A stretch of 64,000 nt of DNA from Bryum argenteum (Eukaryota > Streptophyta > Bryopsida > Bryales > Bryaceae). A model generated the notes under the pieces. It had not been told where the DNA came from, did not search any database, and was given only the letters and a program-made list of their open reading frames with translations. The DNA lies in the NCBI GenBank assembly GCA_037043015.1, contig CM073329.1, forward strand, positions 9,192,648 to 9,256,647, in the 5' to 3' direction. Positions within the stretch are counted from its first letter, which is position 1. Each line of letters starts with the position of its first letter. Below, piece by piece: positions 46,959 to 58,301 of the stretch. Both the position numbers and the translations under genes were made by a program.

Positions 46959-47300
46959 TGTTTAATTTCTGCTACTCTTCTTTAATTCATTAACGAGCAA
47001 AGACTCTCTCGGTCGTACCTTTTCACAGAAAATTACTACACTCTTTATTCACACAATGTAATTAAGATGCAATTCATCACACTTTGCTAGATAACAGTCC
47101 GTGTATCTTCGGAGATAGAGAGCTCTTACTCTTCTCCTACACTGATACGTATCTACACAAAAGGATTCCTATCTTTTGAGAGAAGAAGCTATATCAGGTC
47201 GGAGACGACTCAAAGTAAACCCCTAGAGGACCGACAGCTGTCATTCGTTAACAGACACATTCATCCGCTGGATGAAATGGATGAACGTATTCATCCAATA
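46959..47300 (-). repeat. 5' LTR of the copia element
   Basis: Matches 35595-35899. On the minus strand it ends TTAAACA and is followed by GGTTATGGGCCCA, a plausible PBS. Confidence 0.85.
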
Positions 47301-47305
47301 GGAGG
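47301..47305 (+). other. Target-site duplication GGAGG (right)
   Basis: Identical to 35590-35594. Confidence 0.8.
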
Positions 47306-47905
47306 TACAAGACTGGAAGGCCAATTCATAGCCTCAAGGCCGCGGCTTGATTTTAATACAAAATCATTATTTTATTAAATAAAAATATTTTAATATGAAC
47401 AAATAATAAGCATGGAATGTAGCTAATAATAAAAATTATCCCCATGGCCTTTTTTTTCCTTCCACAAACCAGCCCCAAGGGCTTTAAACATGAAAGAATC
47501 GGCCACAACTTTATAGATTATTTAATGTGTTCTCTAAGTGGCCCATTATAACCAAAAATATTTAAAAAATTATATTTGTTAAGTCATACGATTCAAATTT
47601 GAAAGGTCCTATAAATTTTCTGTAAAATCAGATATTTGAAGTAACAAATTATGTACAAAACTAAGAATTAGTCTTTCTAATTATAGGAAAATGGCGGGAA
47701 GGAAGCATGGTTCAAAAATCACCACAGGTTCGGACTAAGGCTCGGAATGAGGGTCGGTATGAGGTTCGTCGGACAGAGGGGGAAGTGTGTCTCCGAAGTC
47801 GTTGAGGAAGTTAGCCCAGGTATGAGAAAGGGCAGCAAAGACAGATTGAAGGGATCGGAGGTTTCGTAATTAGGGTTTCGATTTCAACATCGGAGGAGGT
47901 TGGCA
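47306..47905. other. Upstream region of the ARMC6-like gene
   Basis: AT-rich to about 47690, then a more GC-balanced stretch (GGTTCGGACTAAGGCTCGG ...) likely to hold promoter and 5' UTR. No clear TATA box is assigned. Confidence 0.35.
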
Positions 47906-50900
47906 ATGGCGCCCGCCATGAAGAAGGCGAAGTCCAAGCCGGCCATAGCGATTTCGCAGGAAGGCTTCGATGCGGCCGTCAAAGAGAACATGGAGGATTT
48001 TGACATGGACTTGGCGGAGGCTGTTGAAGATGCCGTTAAGACTTTCCAAATCCAGGGTGCCGATCTCTCAGGTACGGTCACTCTGCCATTGCTTGAGAGT
48101 CTGTAACAATGGCGGATCCGTCTTTCCAAATGGTGCTTCTTGCTTCTTCCAGTGACGGAAATTATAACTTGACTTATCTGCTCCTGTAAGCGACGAATTC
48201 ATTTTCTGAAAGGTACTGTATGTAAAGCTTTCAAACTCCTACGGAATTTTAATTGCAAATACGGCCAAGATTCCTCATAGATGCCCTAAAATAGACACGA
48301 GTTCTTACAGTACCTTTTAGGAAGATCTGTGTCTCAATTGTGTGTCTCTACGTAAACCAGATCGATACTTCGAGTGATCGACAGTCGAAAATTTGAGCAT
48401 GATTTTTCACTTGAGAAATGCATTGCTGTATGCCGCATTTGAATAATGCACAAAGAAGTTAAGAAGCTTCGAAGTCATACACATTATTGCGATTGACTTA
48501 AAACTAATTCGTTCAGGTTGTATCCGTCGTGCAAGTTTTTAGGGTGTAATTAGGTTCTTGTGGCATTTAGGTACCTCTGCCTTGACGTGAAATTATTTGC
48601 TGCGATGGAGATGTATCCACTTTGTTTATGTTCGTAACAGCAGTTCCATCGAAGGAGCAGCTGATGATGAACACGAGCTTGGCGGCAATGAAATAGCTGT
48701 ATTGACGTCTTGCTCTCAATGTTCTTGAAGTGCCGATCATATGTGGTGTCAAGCTTTTGTACAAGTGAACCTCAAGCTTATTGTATACGTAATTTGAATG
48801 TCATTCTTGGGGCAGATGTGAACGTCCATTAACGCTTACAGCAATCGTTCTCATGTAATACCTGAATGTGAAACCCGATGTCATTACTTTACGAAGCGAT
48901 TGATTTCAGTTATAGTATGGCGGAAGATGAGCTGACGGAGCCTTTGCAGTTGATGGACCTTACGCTATCTCCTGAGCCTAAAAGTGATGTGAAGGATATT
49001 GAGTCCCCGCCTACTGAGGATGATAAGCCGGTTGGTGTTGTTGAGTTATCAGTAGCCGAGGATGATAAGAATGTGCAGTCTAAGGACGTTGAGCCTTCTC
49101 TTGACATGAAGGAGTCTCCACAGTCTGGGAATGATAAGATGGTTGATCTTAGTGTTGAGTCTCGACTAGCTAAGGATGATAATATGGAAAATGCTGAGCT
49201 TTCCCTGTCTATCGAACCGCATAAGGATATCGGGTCTCCTCTCTCAGAAGCTAAGGTTGAGCAGCCTCTCGCTGATAATAAACTGGACGACGCTGAGCCA
49301 TTTGTGGAATCGGTTCTAGGTGATATTGAGAATTTAAGTGCCGATGTTCGTGAGTTGGAACGTCTTGTGGTTGAGTCTGGCATCTTAGAACTAGTAGAGA
49401 CTGAAGTGGCTCCAAGTGACTCCGTAGATGTTGAACCCCAATCGGCTAAATCTGATGATAGAGAAGAGGTCGAGCCTCCTGTGGCTGTGAAAGTTGTGCC
49501 TGGAGTAGCTTCAAGTATTTCCGTAGATGTAAAGCCTCAACATGATGATAGAGAAGAGGTTGAGCCTCCTGTGCCTGAGCAAGTTGAGCCTCCAGTGGCT
49601 CCAAGTGATTCCTTAGATGTTAAGCCTGAATCGGACGAACTTGATAGTAGGGAAGAGGTCGAGCCTCAAGCGGCTCAAAATGATTTCAAAGATTTTCTGT
49701 CTCAGGTGGCTGAATATGATGATTTTAGGGAGGAGGTTGAGCCTCCTGTGGCCTCCGCAGGCAAGCCTTTTAGTTGTGATTATGTCTCTTAAAGATGAGG
49801 AGGACTAGCTGCTATCGAGCATGACTTCTGAGTGTTTAGAATCTTACATATCCTTTACGTGATGTTACTTCCGCTGCTTGCTTAACCCCATGAACCTGTG
49901 TGTCTCTCTGTACCAGGTATCGTCACTGATGGAACCAACATTGGAAAAGCCGACTATGTGCATCCTGTTGTGGAAGCTATGAAGCAACTTGACCATAGTC
50001 TGATCCTTCTACGATTAGAAGATGGGAGCTACACCAACTGGGAGCATAAACAAGCAGGTGATTTCGACAATACTCTACAGAGTGAATTCTAGCGTCAGAA
50101 GCACTGTAGTATTTGCTGCAACATGAGGATTCCTTTCTTGCATAGAAGTATCTCCGTGTGTCTGAAGGAAGATCTGCGTGCTGCTCATGCACGATAATTG
50201 ACTTCGATCTAAGTACGTGGTAGAGATACTGTGGGTCTAAAAGAATCGAAGGTAATGAATAATGTGTACGAAGTCGGCTCTTTTGGACCGTTAAGACATG
50301 ATCTGCATTGTAGGTGATTCTGCAGTGGGGTGTGTCAAGTGGCTGCTATTTAGTGGCAAAGAGTATCTTAGTTTGTCTGGGAAGATACTTCCTTTTGTAA
50401 CTCTTGAGGATGTTGGTTTTGTATGCTCTACTACATATAGGAGGCTGTTGTTCTCTATTGTGTTATACAGTGTTTTTGGTGGCTTGGGTCTTGACCTGAC
50501 ATACATGTGGTTATGCAGAGCCCAAAAAAGTTGAAGCACTCTTTGAGGGAGCTGTTGAGGCATTGGAAAAGGTTGCAAAACTATGCAATAAAAATGAACC
50601 AGAAAATTGTCAGGTTGCTGTGAAGCACGGGGGTGTAAAAGCCACCATACAGGCTTACCATGCCCTGCAGACATATCGATTGGCTTGGGCAAGCCTTGCT
50701 TTCAGAGTTCTTCTCAGCCTTATCGCAGGTGATTCCAAGGTTCTCGTATTCATCCGTTTGTCTGCTAAAAATCTCAACGTGGTCAATATTTAGTCAGATT
50801 CTGCTATCCAGACTTGGTAGCTGTTAGGCCTCACTCTTTATGAAGATTTCTGCCTGTCTTTGGGGCTGCATAGCACATGAGCAGTGATTGCAAATGATGT

Positions 50901-52886
50901 TCTTCTTTCTTTCATCTTCTCTCAGCCACATGTCTGAGGCTGAGCATCAAGAATGCTTTTAGCCAGTTCTCGTGCTCACTGTCTGCTGGTTTTCTTCCTA
51001 GGACACCCCTTCAGAGGAACCAGGTAAAGAAGCGTTTCTGAAAGAAAATGGGCCCCAGGTTGTTCTAGAGGCTTTAGCCTCGGAGAATGTTGTGAGTACA
51101 ACATTTCTTTCCTCGACCTCTCCAAGGATTATGTTAAGTTCGGTGTTTCGATTAAAACATGTTAGCTTGTATATATAAGCTTTTAGATTCAGGAAGTGTT
51201 CAAATTAACATCCGGTTCACACCCGAATTGGTACGTTCGTCAACTGGCTTAAAAGTTGTCTGCTCAGAGGTGAGTGTATGTAGGTTTCATCTAGTGCTTT
51301 TTTTGCAGGAACTCTATGAATCTATGAATCGCGAGTTGTCTTGCATAGCAGCAAACATTGTGGCCGTGGCTGCTTCAAAGAACGAAACTGTGAAAGACAC
51401 TTTCATGGATCTGAAGGCAGATGAGGCAATTGTTCAATACCTTAGGAATCATGCCGAGGAGATGGGATCGGATGGTGCTGCACTTCAAGCTGCTTGTGAT
51501 GCGATTCGGGCATTGACTATTGCAGACGACGATCGACCTGCTGCTTCTAATGTAATGCTGATGGCCTGTTATTTGAACGATCTGTCGTTGTAGGAGATAG
51601 TTTTTGATGGTCATCTAGTTCATGCATAATGAGGGATATGCTTGTCCTGACTCAGGCCTTCAAGAATGCAATGAAGATTGCTAAAGCTGGGGCTATGCCA
51701 GCCTTTCTCGAGATCCTTCCTCAAAGATCCAAGTGCCTCCCAATTCTACCTTCTCTTTGTCTCACTATCAAAAGCTTGGCCGTTAACGTAAGCTGCCTCC
51801 GCCTACAACCTCTCTACCACTGCCTTTGGTGCTACGAAACCATGTTTAGACTCCACTGACTGTAGCTTTTACTTGATGAGCTATAATGCCGAGTTTGCAA
51901 ACTCGGCATTAAAATACTTCGCTAATTAGCACTGTTGTTTTCAGGATGAAATATGCAGGGATTTCGCTGACGACGGTGGTCTGGATTTGGTCCTTGAGTT
52001 TTTGGATTACGCCTGTAAATTTCCTAGCAAACTAGTGGCACGCAGCACATGTGCACTCTTGTCTCAGGTTAGTATCTGCTCCGCTCCAGAATTAATTCTT
52101 CTCTAGTTTGTCCTTTATCAAAATGTTCCTTATGTGCATAAGACTAATAGTTCTTTAAGGCACGCTATCAACTTGTTTCAGCAGTGAGCCATTTAAGTGC
52201 TGCAGTGGCTGTGTTGTATCTTATAAGTGGCCTTGTTCTCGCTCTGAGAATTGCAGCTTGCAGGCAGTGATGCAAACAAGGAAGCAATCGTGAGAAGTGG
52301 TGGTTTGGAAAAGATCTTTCAGGTCATGAAGTGCTACCCTGAGGAAACATCAGTACTTCAAGAGGTGAAACTGGCACACCATTGTTCGATTCACACTTCA
52401 GGTATATTTTAACAAGTAATGCTCACTTGGCGACACGGGTGCTTGGGTGGCAGGGTTTTGCAGCCGTAGCTATGTTGACTCTCCGCTCTCCGCAACACGT
52501 GACCAAAGCAGTTGAAGCTGGGGCTCTGGATGTTGCAGCCGAGGTAATGGAGGCTCATCCCAACGCCCCTCACATGCTTCGCCAAGCTTGTCAGATGGTT
52601 CGCAACTTGAATGTTCGAAACCCAGAGAACAGGTACGTGCGCGTTGATGTTGTTCTGTTTTCTTATATTGTATTTGATTGATGTTACTTTATTTCTTATA
52701 TTTTATTTTATTGATGTTGTTCTGAACAAACGTGGGGAGATTAACGTGTTGTCTATGTGGTGCAGGTCCCTTAGTCTTGAGAAGGGTCTGGAGCCGTTGT
52801 TGCGGAAAGCTAAAGATACTCATGCGCTATGCAAAGATGTTGCTTCAGCTGCCCTTCGTGACATAGGAATTGAAGATTACCTGTAG
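47906..52886 (+). CDS. Armadillo repeat-containing protein 6-like
   Basis: Ten exons: 47906-48071, 49917-50057, 50519-50739, 51002-51091, 51309-51551, 51656-51787, 51945-52067, 52257-52364, 52454-52632, 52766-52886. They sum to 1524 bp, a 507-aa protein, close to the ~500 aa usual for ARMC6. All introns are GT-AG and codon phases fit. The start MAPAMKKAKSKPAIAISQEG leads to a helical EDFDMDLAEAVEDAVKTF segment. ARM-type helices follow (for example CQVAVKHGGVKATIQAYHAL, ALQAACDAIRALT, ANKEAIVRSGGLEKIFQVM, VTKAVEAGALDVAAEVMEAH, MLRQACQMVRNLNVRN). ARM solenoids bind partner proteins, and the specific role of ARMC6 is poorly known. The exon 3 donor was placed at 50740 to keep frame. In exon 6 the stretch around FLEILPQRSKC is less conserved and could hide a splice variant. 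Intron 1 is unusually long (1845 bp). Confidence 0.85.
48917..49792 (+). CDS. Acidic repeat ORF inside intron 1 of the ARMC6-like gene
   Basis: A ~290-codon open frame on the gene's strand, from ATG 48917 (MAEDELTEPLQLMDL) or ATG 48878 to TAA 49792. It is very rich in Asp, Glu, Ser, Pro and Val. Degenerate repeats occur: VEPQS...DDREEVEPPV, VKPQ..DDREEVEPPV, VKPES..DSREEVEPQ and DDFREEVEPPV. No domain is recognised; the composition suggests a disordered protein. A possible acceptor (TTTCAG) precedes 48910, but joining exon 1 there does not keep frame, so it is not a simple alternative exon. An ORF this long in AT-biased intron sequence is unlikely by chance. It could be a nested gene, an alternative-promoter exon or a cryptic exon. 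Confidence 0.5.
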   Translation: MAEDELTEPLQLMDLTLSPEPKSDVKDIESPPTEDDKPVGVVELSVAEDDKNVQSKDVEPSLDMKESPQSGNDKMVDLSVESRLAKDDNMENAELSLSIEPHKDIGSPLSEAKVEQPLADNKLDDAEPFVESVLGDIENLSADVRELERLVVESGILELVETEVAPSDSVDVEPQSAKSDDREEVEPPVAVKVVPGVASSISVDVKPQHDDREEVEPPVPEQVEPPVAPSDSLDVKPESDELDSREEVEPQAAQNDFKDFLSQVAEYDDFREEVEPPVASAGKPFSCDYVS

Positions 52887-53998
52887 TGAACTTATTGTTA
52901 GGCTCTTAAACTTATTGCAGTATTCTGAGGCTGGTATTTCTGAAGCCCTTCGTCCGACACTAAATTTTGAGCAAGTCTTTGCCCGACATCCCTCAAGTTT
53001 TAAACTCATCTTCAGTTTCAATGAGAATTGGGCAACTCATAGAATGTGTTAGTTAACGTGATCATGACCAAGTGGTTAATGTGCTGGTTAGCTCCTAGTG
53101 GATCATGTCTGAGTGGATTGAAATAGATCGTTGTTTTTAACTCTCACATTCATATGGAAGTAATTTATTTCTCTCTTGCCTTCTTGGCAAAGTCTTTAAC
53201 CGGTCTTTCAACAATTAAACAACAGATACCTTACAACCCTCATACGTCCAAGTCCTTTTGAGTCAATCGAAAGTCTCTATAACCTCTTTGCATGAAATTG
53301 AGCAATATGATAAGAGCAATTTTATGATATTAAAGTTTCAATTGTAAGATCTTGAAGTTTGTCACCTTGTTATGTAATTGAACATAGACTCTTGTATGAC
53401 TAGAGCATGCACGGAGAACTTTTAAAGTATAAGGTCCAAAATAAATGTCTTAACAATAAAGGACCAAGGCTTCAAAATTCAATCACAGAAATGTTCTTAG
53501 GAGACCCTTGGTCCTTTTGAGGGAGTAAGGTTCTCAGAATTTTCCGACAGATTTGCTAAATTGCTATTGCATGTATGCTTATTAGAAACTTCTTAACCAA
53601 AAAAATCAAAAATAAAATAAAATCAAAAATATAAATTTGCTGAGAAAGTGGACATTCTTGGGCAATTCTTTACAAAATTTGTTATGGTTATTTTTGGTTA
53701 TTTGACAGTCCGACATGCATTGTATTTCATAACATTCTTGATTTGTAGATCCATTAACACTAGATTGGTGATGATTAAAATACTAGACCATAAATTCAAT
53801 GTGTACCTTACATCAAGGCATATTTTTTATTGATGTAGAATTAATATCCATTCCAACCATTACGTATGGATTATACTTCAAGACTTGTACCACGTATTTT
53901 TTGGCAAACAAAAAAATATTAGAAGAAGGGGAGGAACAACAGCTCGAACTACACCTCGTCTAAAAACTGAACATGTGGGCATTAATATAGGAAAAACA
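52887..53998. other. Intergenic, ARMC6-like 3' flank
   Basis: AT-rich and without recognised genes. It presumably includes the 3' UTR and polyadenylation region. Confidence 0.4.
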
Positions 53999-55603
53999 TC
54001 TACTATTTAAGGCACATAGTTTGTTTTGTTTTGACTTGCAAGTGACACCATGATCTGAAGAACCGCCAGTCGGACCGAGGCCTATGAGGTGTCGTTGGAA
54101 GCGAATTTCTTTGTAAAGATGTAGAAAACAATCAGATGACAAAACGAGTAGACAGGTCTCGAGATATTCAATTCTCAAGTAATTATGGGCCCGAAATCAC
54201 CAAAAGTTGCAAACCGATCTAATTTTTGATCTAGGATAAAAGCAAGAGAAACCAACTACGTTAGAATGACATAATCACGCTGTTTAAAACTAGATCTATT
54301 ATTTGAGGCACGTATGTTTATTTTGTTTGTTTTGTTGTGCGAGTGGCATTATGATTTTGGAAACTTCCGGTGGGATTGGGTCGGTGGAAGCGCGTTGTTT
54401 TGTAGAGTTGTGGAAAAAAATCTAATTGCAAAATGGCTCGGCAAGTCCCAAGATATTGAATTTTGAAGTATTTATGGCCCACAAATCACCCAAAATTACA
54501 AAAATGACCTAATTATAGACAATATATTGGTGGCAACCCCCCGGGCCATACTAGTTTATTATTTAAGGAAGGTAGTTTGTTTTGTTTTGTTATGTTTTGA
54601 TTTTGAGTGACATATGATATTAGGAACCACCAATTGGATCAGGGTGCAGGAGCTTTGGTTGGAAATGGATTTTTTTTAGAGATTTGGAAAACGATTGAAA
54701 CTAGATTTTTTAAGTGATTTGGAAAACGATCGGAACTAGATTTTTTTTTAGAGATTCAGAAAACGACAGGATCGTGAAACAAGTGGACCGATCTCCAGAT
54801 ATTGAATTTTCAAATAATTATGGACTTCAAATCACAAAAAGTTACAAAAATGACCTAATTTTGGATTTAGCAAAGAAAGAAGAGAACCCAAGCACGTAAG
54901 AATAACGTTGTTCAGAGCTAAAATCTATTATTTAAGGTAGGTAGTTGGTTTGTTTTTTTTTTGTGGGATTGTGATATGGAGGACCGTTGGTTGGATCATG
55001 CCGCATGAGGTGTTATTGGAAGGGGGATATTTTTGTAGAGCTGTAAAAAAAAATCCTATTGCAAAACGGGTTGACAAGTTATGACATATTAACTTTTGAA
55101 GTATTTATGGCCCCCAAATCACCACAAATTACAACGATAACCTAATTATATATCTAGGAGAAAAACAAGAAAACCCAACTACGCAAGAATCATGTCGTTT
55201 GGAGCTACGGTTCAATACTAAAAATAAAATATTTGTGGCAAGGCCGTGGGCCATACTAGTCTATTATTTAGGGAAGATACTACTTTTAGGGTTTTGTTTT
55301 GTGACATTATGATCTAAAGGACCGCCGATTGGATTTGGCTGCATGAGGTGTCGTTGGAAGCGGGTATTTTTGTAAAGTCATGGAAAACAATTGGATTACA
55401 AAATGGGTCAATGAGTCTTGTGATATTAAAGTATTTGAAGTATTTATGGCCTCCAAATCACCCAGAATTCAAAAATGATATAATCATACAAATTATTCAT
55501 TACTTTTATCCTTTTTATTATTTTTATAGAAACTAACTTAAGTTCACAAAATTTGACAGTACATACGTGGCAACGCCATGGGCCATACTAGTCTATTACT
55601 TAA
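53999..55603 (+). mobile_element. Head-to-tail array of Helitron-like units
   Basis: Diverged units starting T(C/T)TATTATTTAAGG and ending GGCAA(C/G)(G/C)CC...GGGCCATACTAG. Starts: 53999, 54295, 54555, 54924, 55260 and 55592. Ends with CTAG: 54554, 55259 and 55591. Complete units are 260, 336 and 332 bp. The 5' TC, the 3' CTAG preceded by a GC-rich stem-forming sequence, and the lack of inverted repeats or target duplications fit non-autonomous Helitrons. At 55259/55260 and 55591/55592 one unit's CTAG directly abuts the next unit's TCTATTA. Units share an interior resembling GACATTATGATCT...GGTGTCGTTGGAAGCG. Confidence 0.65.
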
Positions 55604-57519
55604 CCCCTAAACGTCCTAGCCTATTTTGAGTCAAAAACACTTTTTTTTCTTAAAAGTATTATAGATGAAAATGAAGATAAGCTATTAAGATCTCAACTAT
55701 ACAAACTTGTAATAGACTTGTTGTATGTCATTTGAACTAAAAATTGAGTTATAAAGCCTTATGGATCAAGAGATCTTAACGTATTAGTACCAAAACAAAC
55801 TGCAAAGTTTCATCATTTTTACTTTGGTGTGAATACTCAATCAACAACCCAATCGCAATCAAAAGATCACCAACCACGAAGTTCTTCACCTTCATCTCAA
55901 TAGAACCTTCACCCAAAAAAAGAATCATCAAAAAAATCTCTTGGCTCAAAAAATATCCTTGCAATGGAAAAAACTGCCTAATATGTTGCAAGGGAAAAAT
56001 TGTCAAAAACTAGACCCTTTGCACTCAAATTCATGCCTTATATTCGGAGCATTTTCGATCTTGTCAAGATTTCTACCACTGAAACTAGACTTTAATTGGA
56101 AGCCATCCCAAGAAATTAATCCCTAAACGACCATGGTGTTTTGAGAGCTCCAAACTCCAAAACTGCGATTTCATACCACCATGTAAACTTTGGAGCATGA
56201 GATTTTTAAATTTTTTTTTTAAAACTTTTCAACCGTAGGGTCTTAAAGATAACTACCATCAAAGGTAGTGTTCAAAATTTCAACCGTTGGATCTTTGTCA
56301 TTTGTAAGATCATAGCATTCAAATTGATGCAAACTTTTTTTTCAGTAGACATAGTCTACTTTGTGCAAAGGATAACGTGATGCTTAATACCTCAAACATC
56401 TTGATTATATACTTTTTCATGTAGATAACTAAGTTGAGCATTACCATACAAAATTTTAGACACTCATTTGGCTTTTTGAACCTTCATGCAATTTATTTAC
56501 TAGAGGAAGGTGGAAATCAAGGATTTGGTAATACATGCACCACATCTATTGTATTTGGTTTAGGGGGAAAATGAATGGTGAGTAGGTGCCTTCATGAGTT
56601 TGTGAATTTTGAGAAAAAAGAAATTCAAAAAATTCCTGAACCTCAAATTTTAGCAAATTTCGAAAGAAAAAATTGTAATATTACAGAAGCTTTGGATCTA
56701 GTTCTTGTAATTTTTTGAAGGGTGCCCTTGTAGAATTGGTAAAAGTTTTGACTTGGGTCACTTGGAAAACTAAGAATGAAATCAATCAAGAAAAGATTAT
56801 TTTTTTAAAATCTCAAAAAAAAGTTTAAATAAAAAAGTATTTTTCTGCCCGCCCCAAAGCTAAAAACGAAAATTTGCGTTTCAAAACTCCAAAAGTGGAG
56901 TTTGACTTTGCAAATTTTCTCACATACACTTTGTAGTATAGGGAACATCCAATAAAAATCTTAGCCAAAAATATTGATTCTAACCCCTTCATTTAGGCTG
57001 CCCAATATAGCAAAAGCCCGATTTGGTCCTCTAGAATCTTTAGGGGTTAAGTTGAAATCCAAGAGTGGTTGAAGGGGATATAGCTCCTCAAATGTCCTCT
57101 ATTTTTTCACTTTTTTTATTGACAAAATATCATCGCAAATCCAATAGCAAAAGTATTCAGATAAAAAAAAATTCCAACTAGAAAGTTGTTAATAATCACC
57201 TTAAGATTATGATTATATATAAATAAATAAAAATAAAAATCATGTAAAAGTATTTTAGATATCTCATATTTGGCTTGCAATGGTAAAACATGCCCCATGC
57301 TTGAAAACCCAAAAACAAAAGTTGTTTTTACTAAAATGAGAGCCATTAATTCATACTTTATTTTAGGATTATGCAATTTATATTACACAAACTAGACTTG
57401 CTTTGGAACCTAACCCAAGTAATTCATCCAAAACGGACCTTAGATGAAGAAGTTATGGCGCTTCAAAGTTGTTGCCTTTCATCCAAAATGTCGTTTTCTA
57501 CAGTCGGTGTGTTTAGGGG
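55604..57519. mobile_element. TTAA-flanked element with short inverted ends
   Basis: Begins CCCCTAAACG and ends GTGTTTAGGGG, flanked on both sides by TTAA (55600-55603, 57520-57523). It splits a Helitron-like unit whose intact relatives read TATTATTTAAGG at this point, so the empty site contains a single TTAA. A TTAA duplication with C-rich termini is typical of piggyBac-type elements, but no transposase is present and the ends are short. The interior is AT-rich and non-coding. Confidence 0.55.
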
Positions 57520-57741
57520 TTAAGGCAAGTAGTTTGTTTGTTTTGTTTTTGATGTGACATTATGATCTCGGGCACCGCCGGTCAGATCTGGGCATACGGG
57601 TTTTTTTGTAGAGTTGTGGAATATAATCGGATTGTGAAACCGGTTGACGAATACTGAGATATTCAATTTTCAAGTATTCATGGTCTAAGAAATATTGGAA
57701 ATAATCTGTGTGAGCACGGCAACGCTCTAGGAACATACTAG
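57520..57741 (+). mobile_element. Distal part of the split Helitron-like unit
   Basis: TTAAGGCAAGTAGTTTG, GACATTATGATCTCGGGC and the end ACGGCAACGCTCTAGGAACATACTAG repeat the features of the units at 53999-55591. Confidence 0.6.
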
Positions 57742-58301
57742 TGCATTTTAAAACATGTTGATTATTGTTGAGATAAGAACATCGACCTAGGAACTTCTTG
57801 ATACATCCCTTTTAACTAGAATTCATCTACAGTTAAGATAAGATTAGAAACTCCTAGGTTCTCACATTTCACCTACAGTTCATCTAGAGTTCATTCATAG
57901 TTAAACCTAGAGATTGATAATAACTATGTAAGTCTCAACCAACCAAGTTAGTAGGTTGAGTTAAACGGGAGTTACACAAGTAGTATTAACTCTGGTTGGA
58001 CCTCTTGGATGTATGCAAGGATGGACCATGGGTAGTAAGAACACACTTCTCTTGCAATTTTTGTTTACATTTCTCTCTCCCCTCCCAATTTATTTTGGGG
58101 AAAATATTCATGCATAAAAGATTGTGCTTTTACAAAAGTCAACCTTCATAAGTCAACATTTGATAGTGGGAGTGAATTAGTACTTTTTAGGTCAACTATC
58201 GCACGATAGCATCACGATCGTTCGACGTTCTCCGCCATAGCCAGCACCAGAGAGTGACCTTGTTCGGATTCTCTTGTCACGGAGCTTCCGTCTGCTCCGC
58301 C
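57742..58301. other. Upstream region of the DNAJC25-like gene
   Basis: No genes. The last ~120 bp are more GC-rich and probably hold the promoter and 5' UTR; the start codon has a good context (GCCATGGCT). Confidence 0.4.

Larger units (their letters stand above)
35595..47300 (-). mobile_element. Ty1/copia retrotransposon, minus strand, invaded and rearranged
   Basis: Two related LTRs (35595-35899, 46959-47300) with GGAGG on both outer sides bound one insertion. Pol runs right to left: gag-pre-integrase and integrase start (46400-45794), then RNase H and RT end (36917-36010). The missing middle, the rest of integrase plus RT, lies at 40609-42178 in the opposite orientation between two CACTA elements. 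Gag (46557-46950) is also reversed. Integrase before RT is the copia order. Separate entries cover the parts. Confidence 0.88.

Noticed and set aside
47884-48129. Minus-strand ORF over ARMC6-like exon 1
   Set aside because: Shadow of the coding exon.
48910-49383. Minus-strand Ser-rich ORF of 157 codons
   Set aside because: Antisense shadow of the acidic repeat ORF; its Ser-rich composition follows from the complement of Asp/Glu codons.
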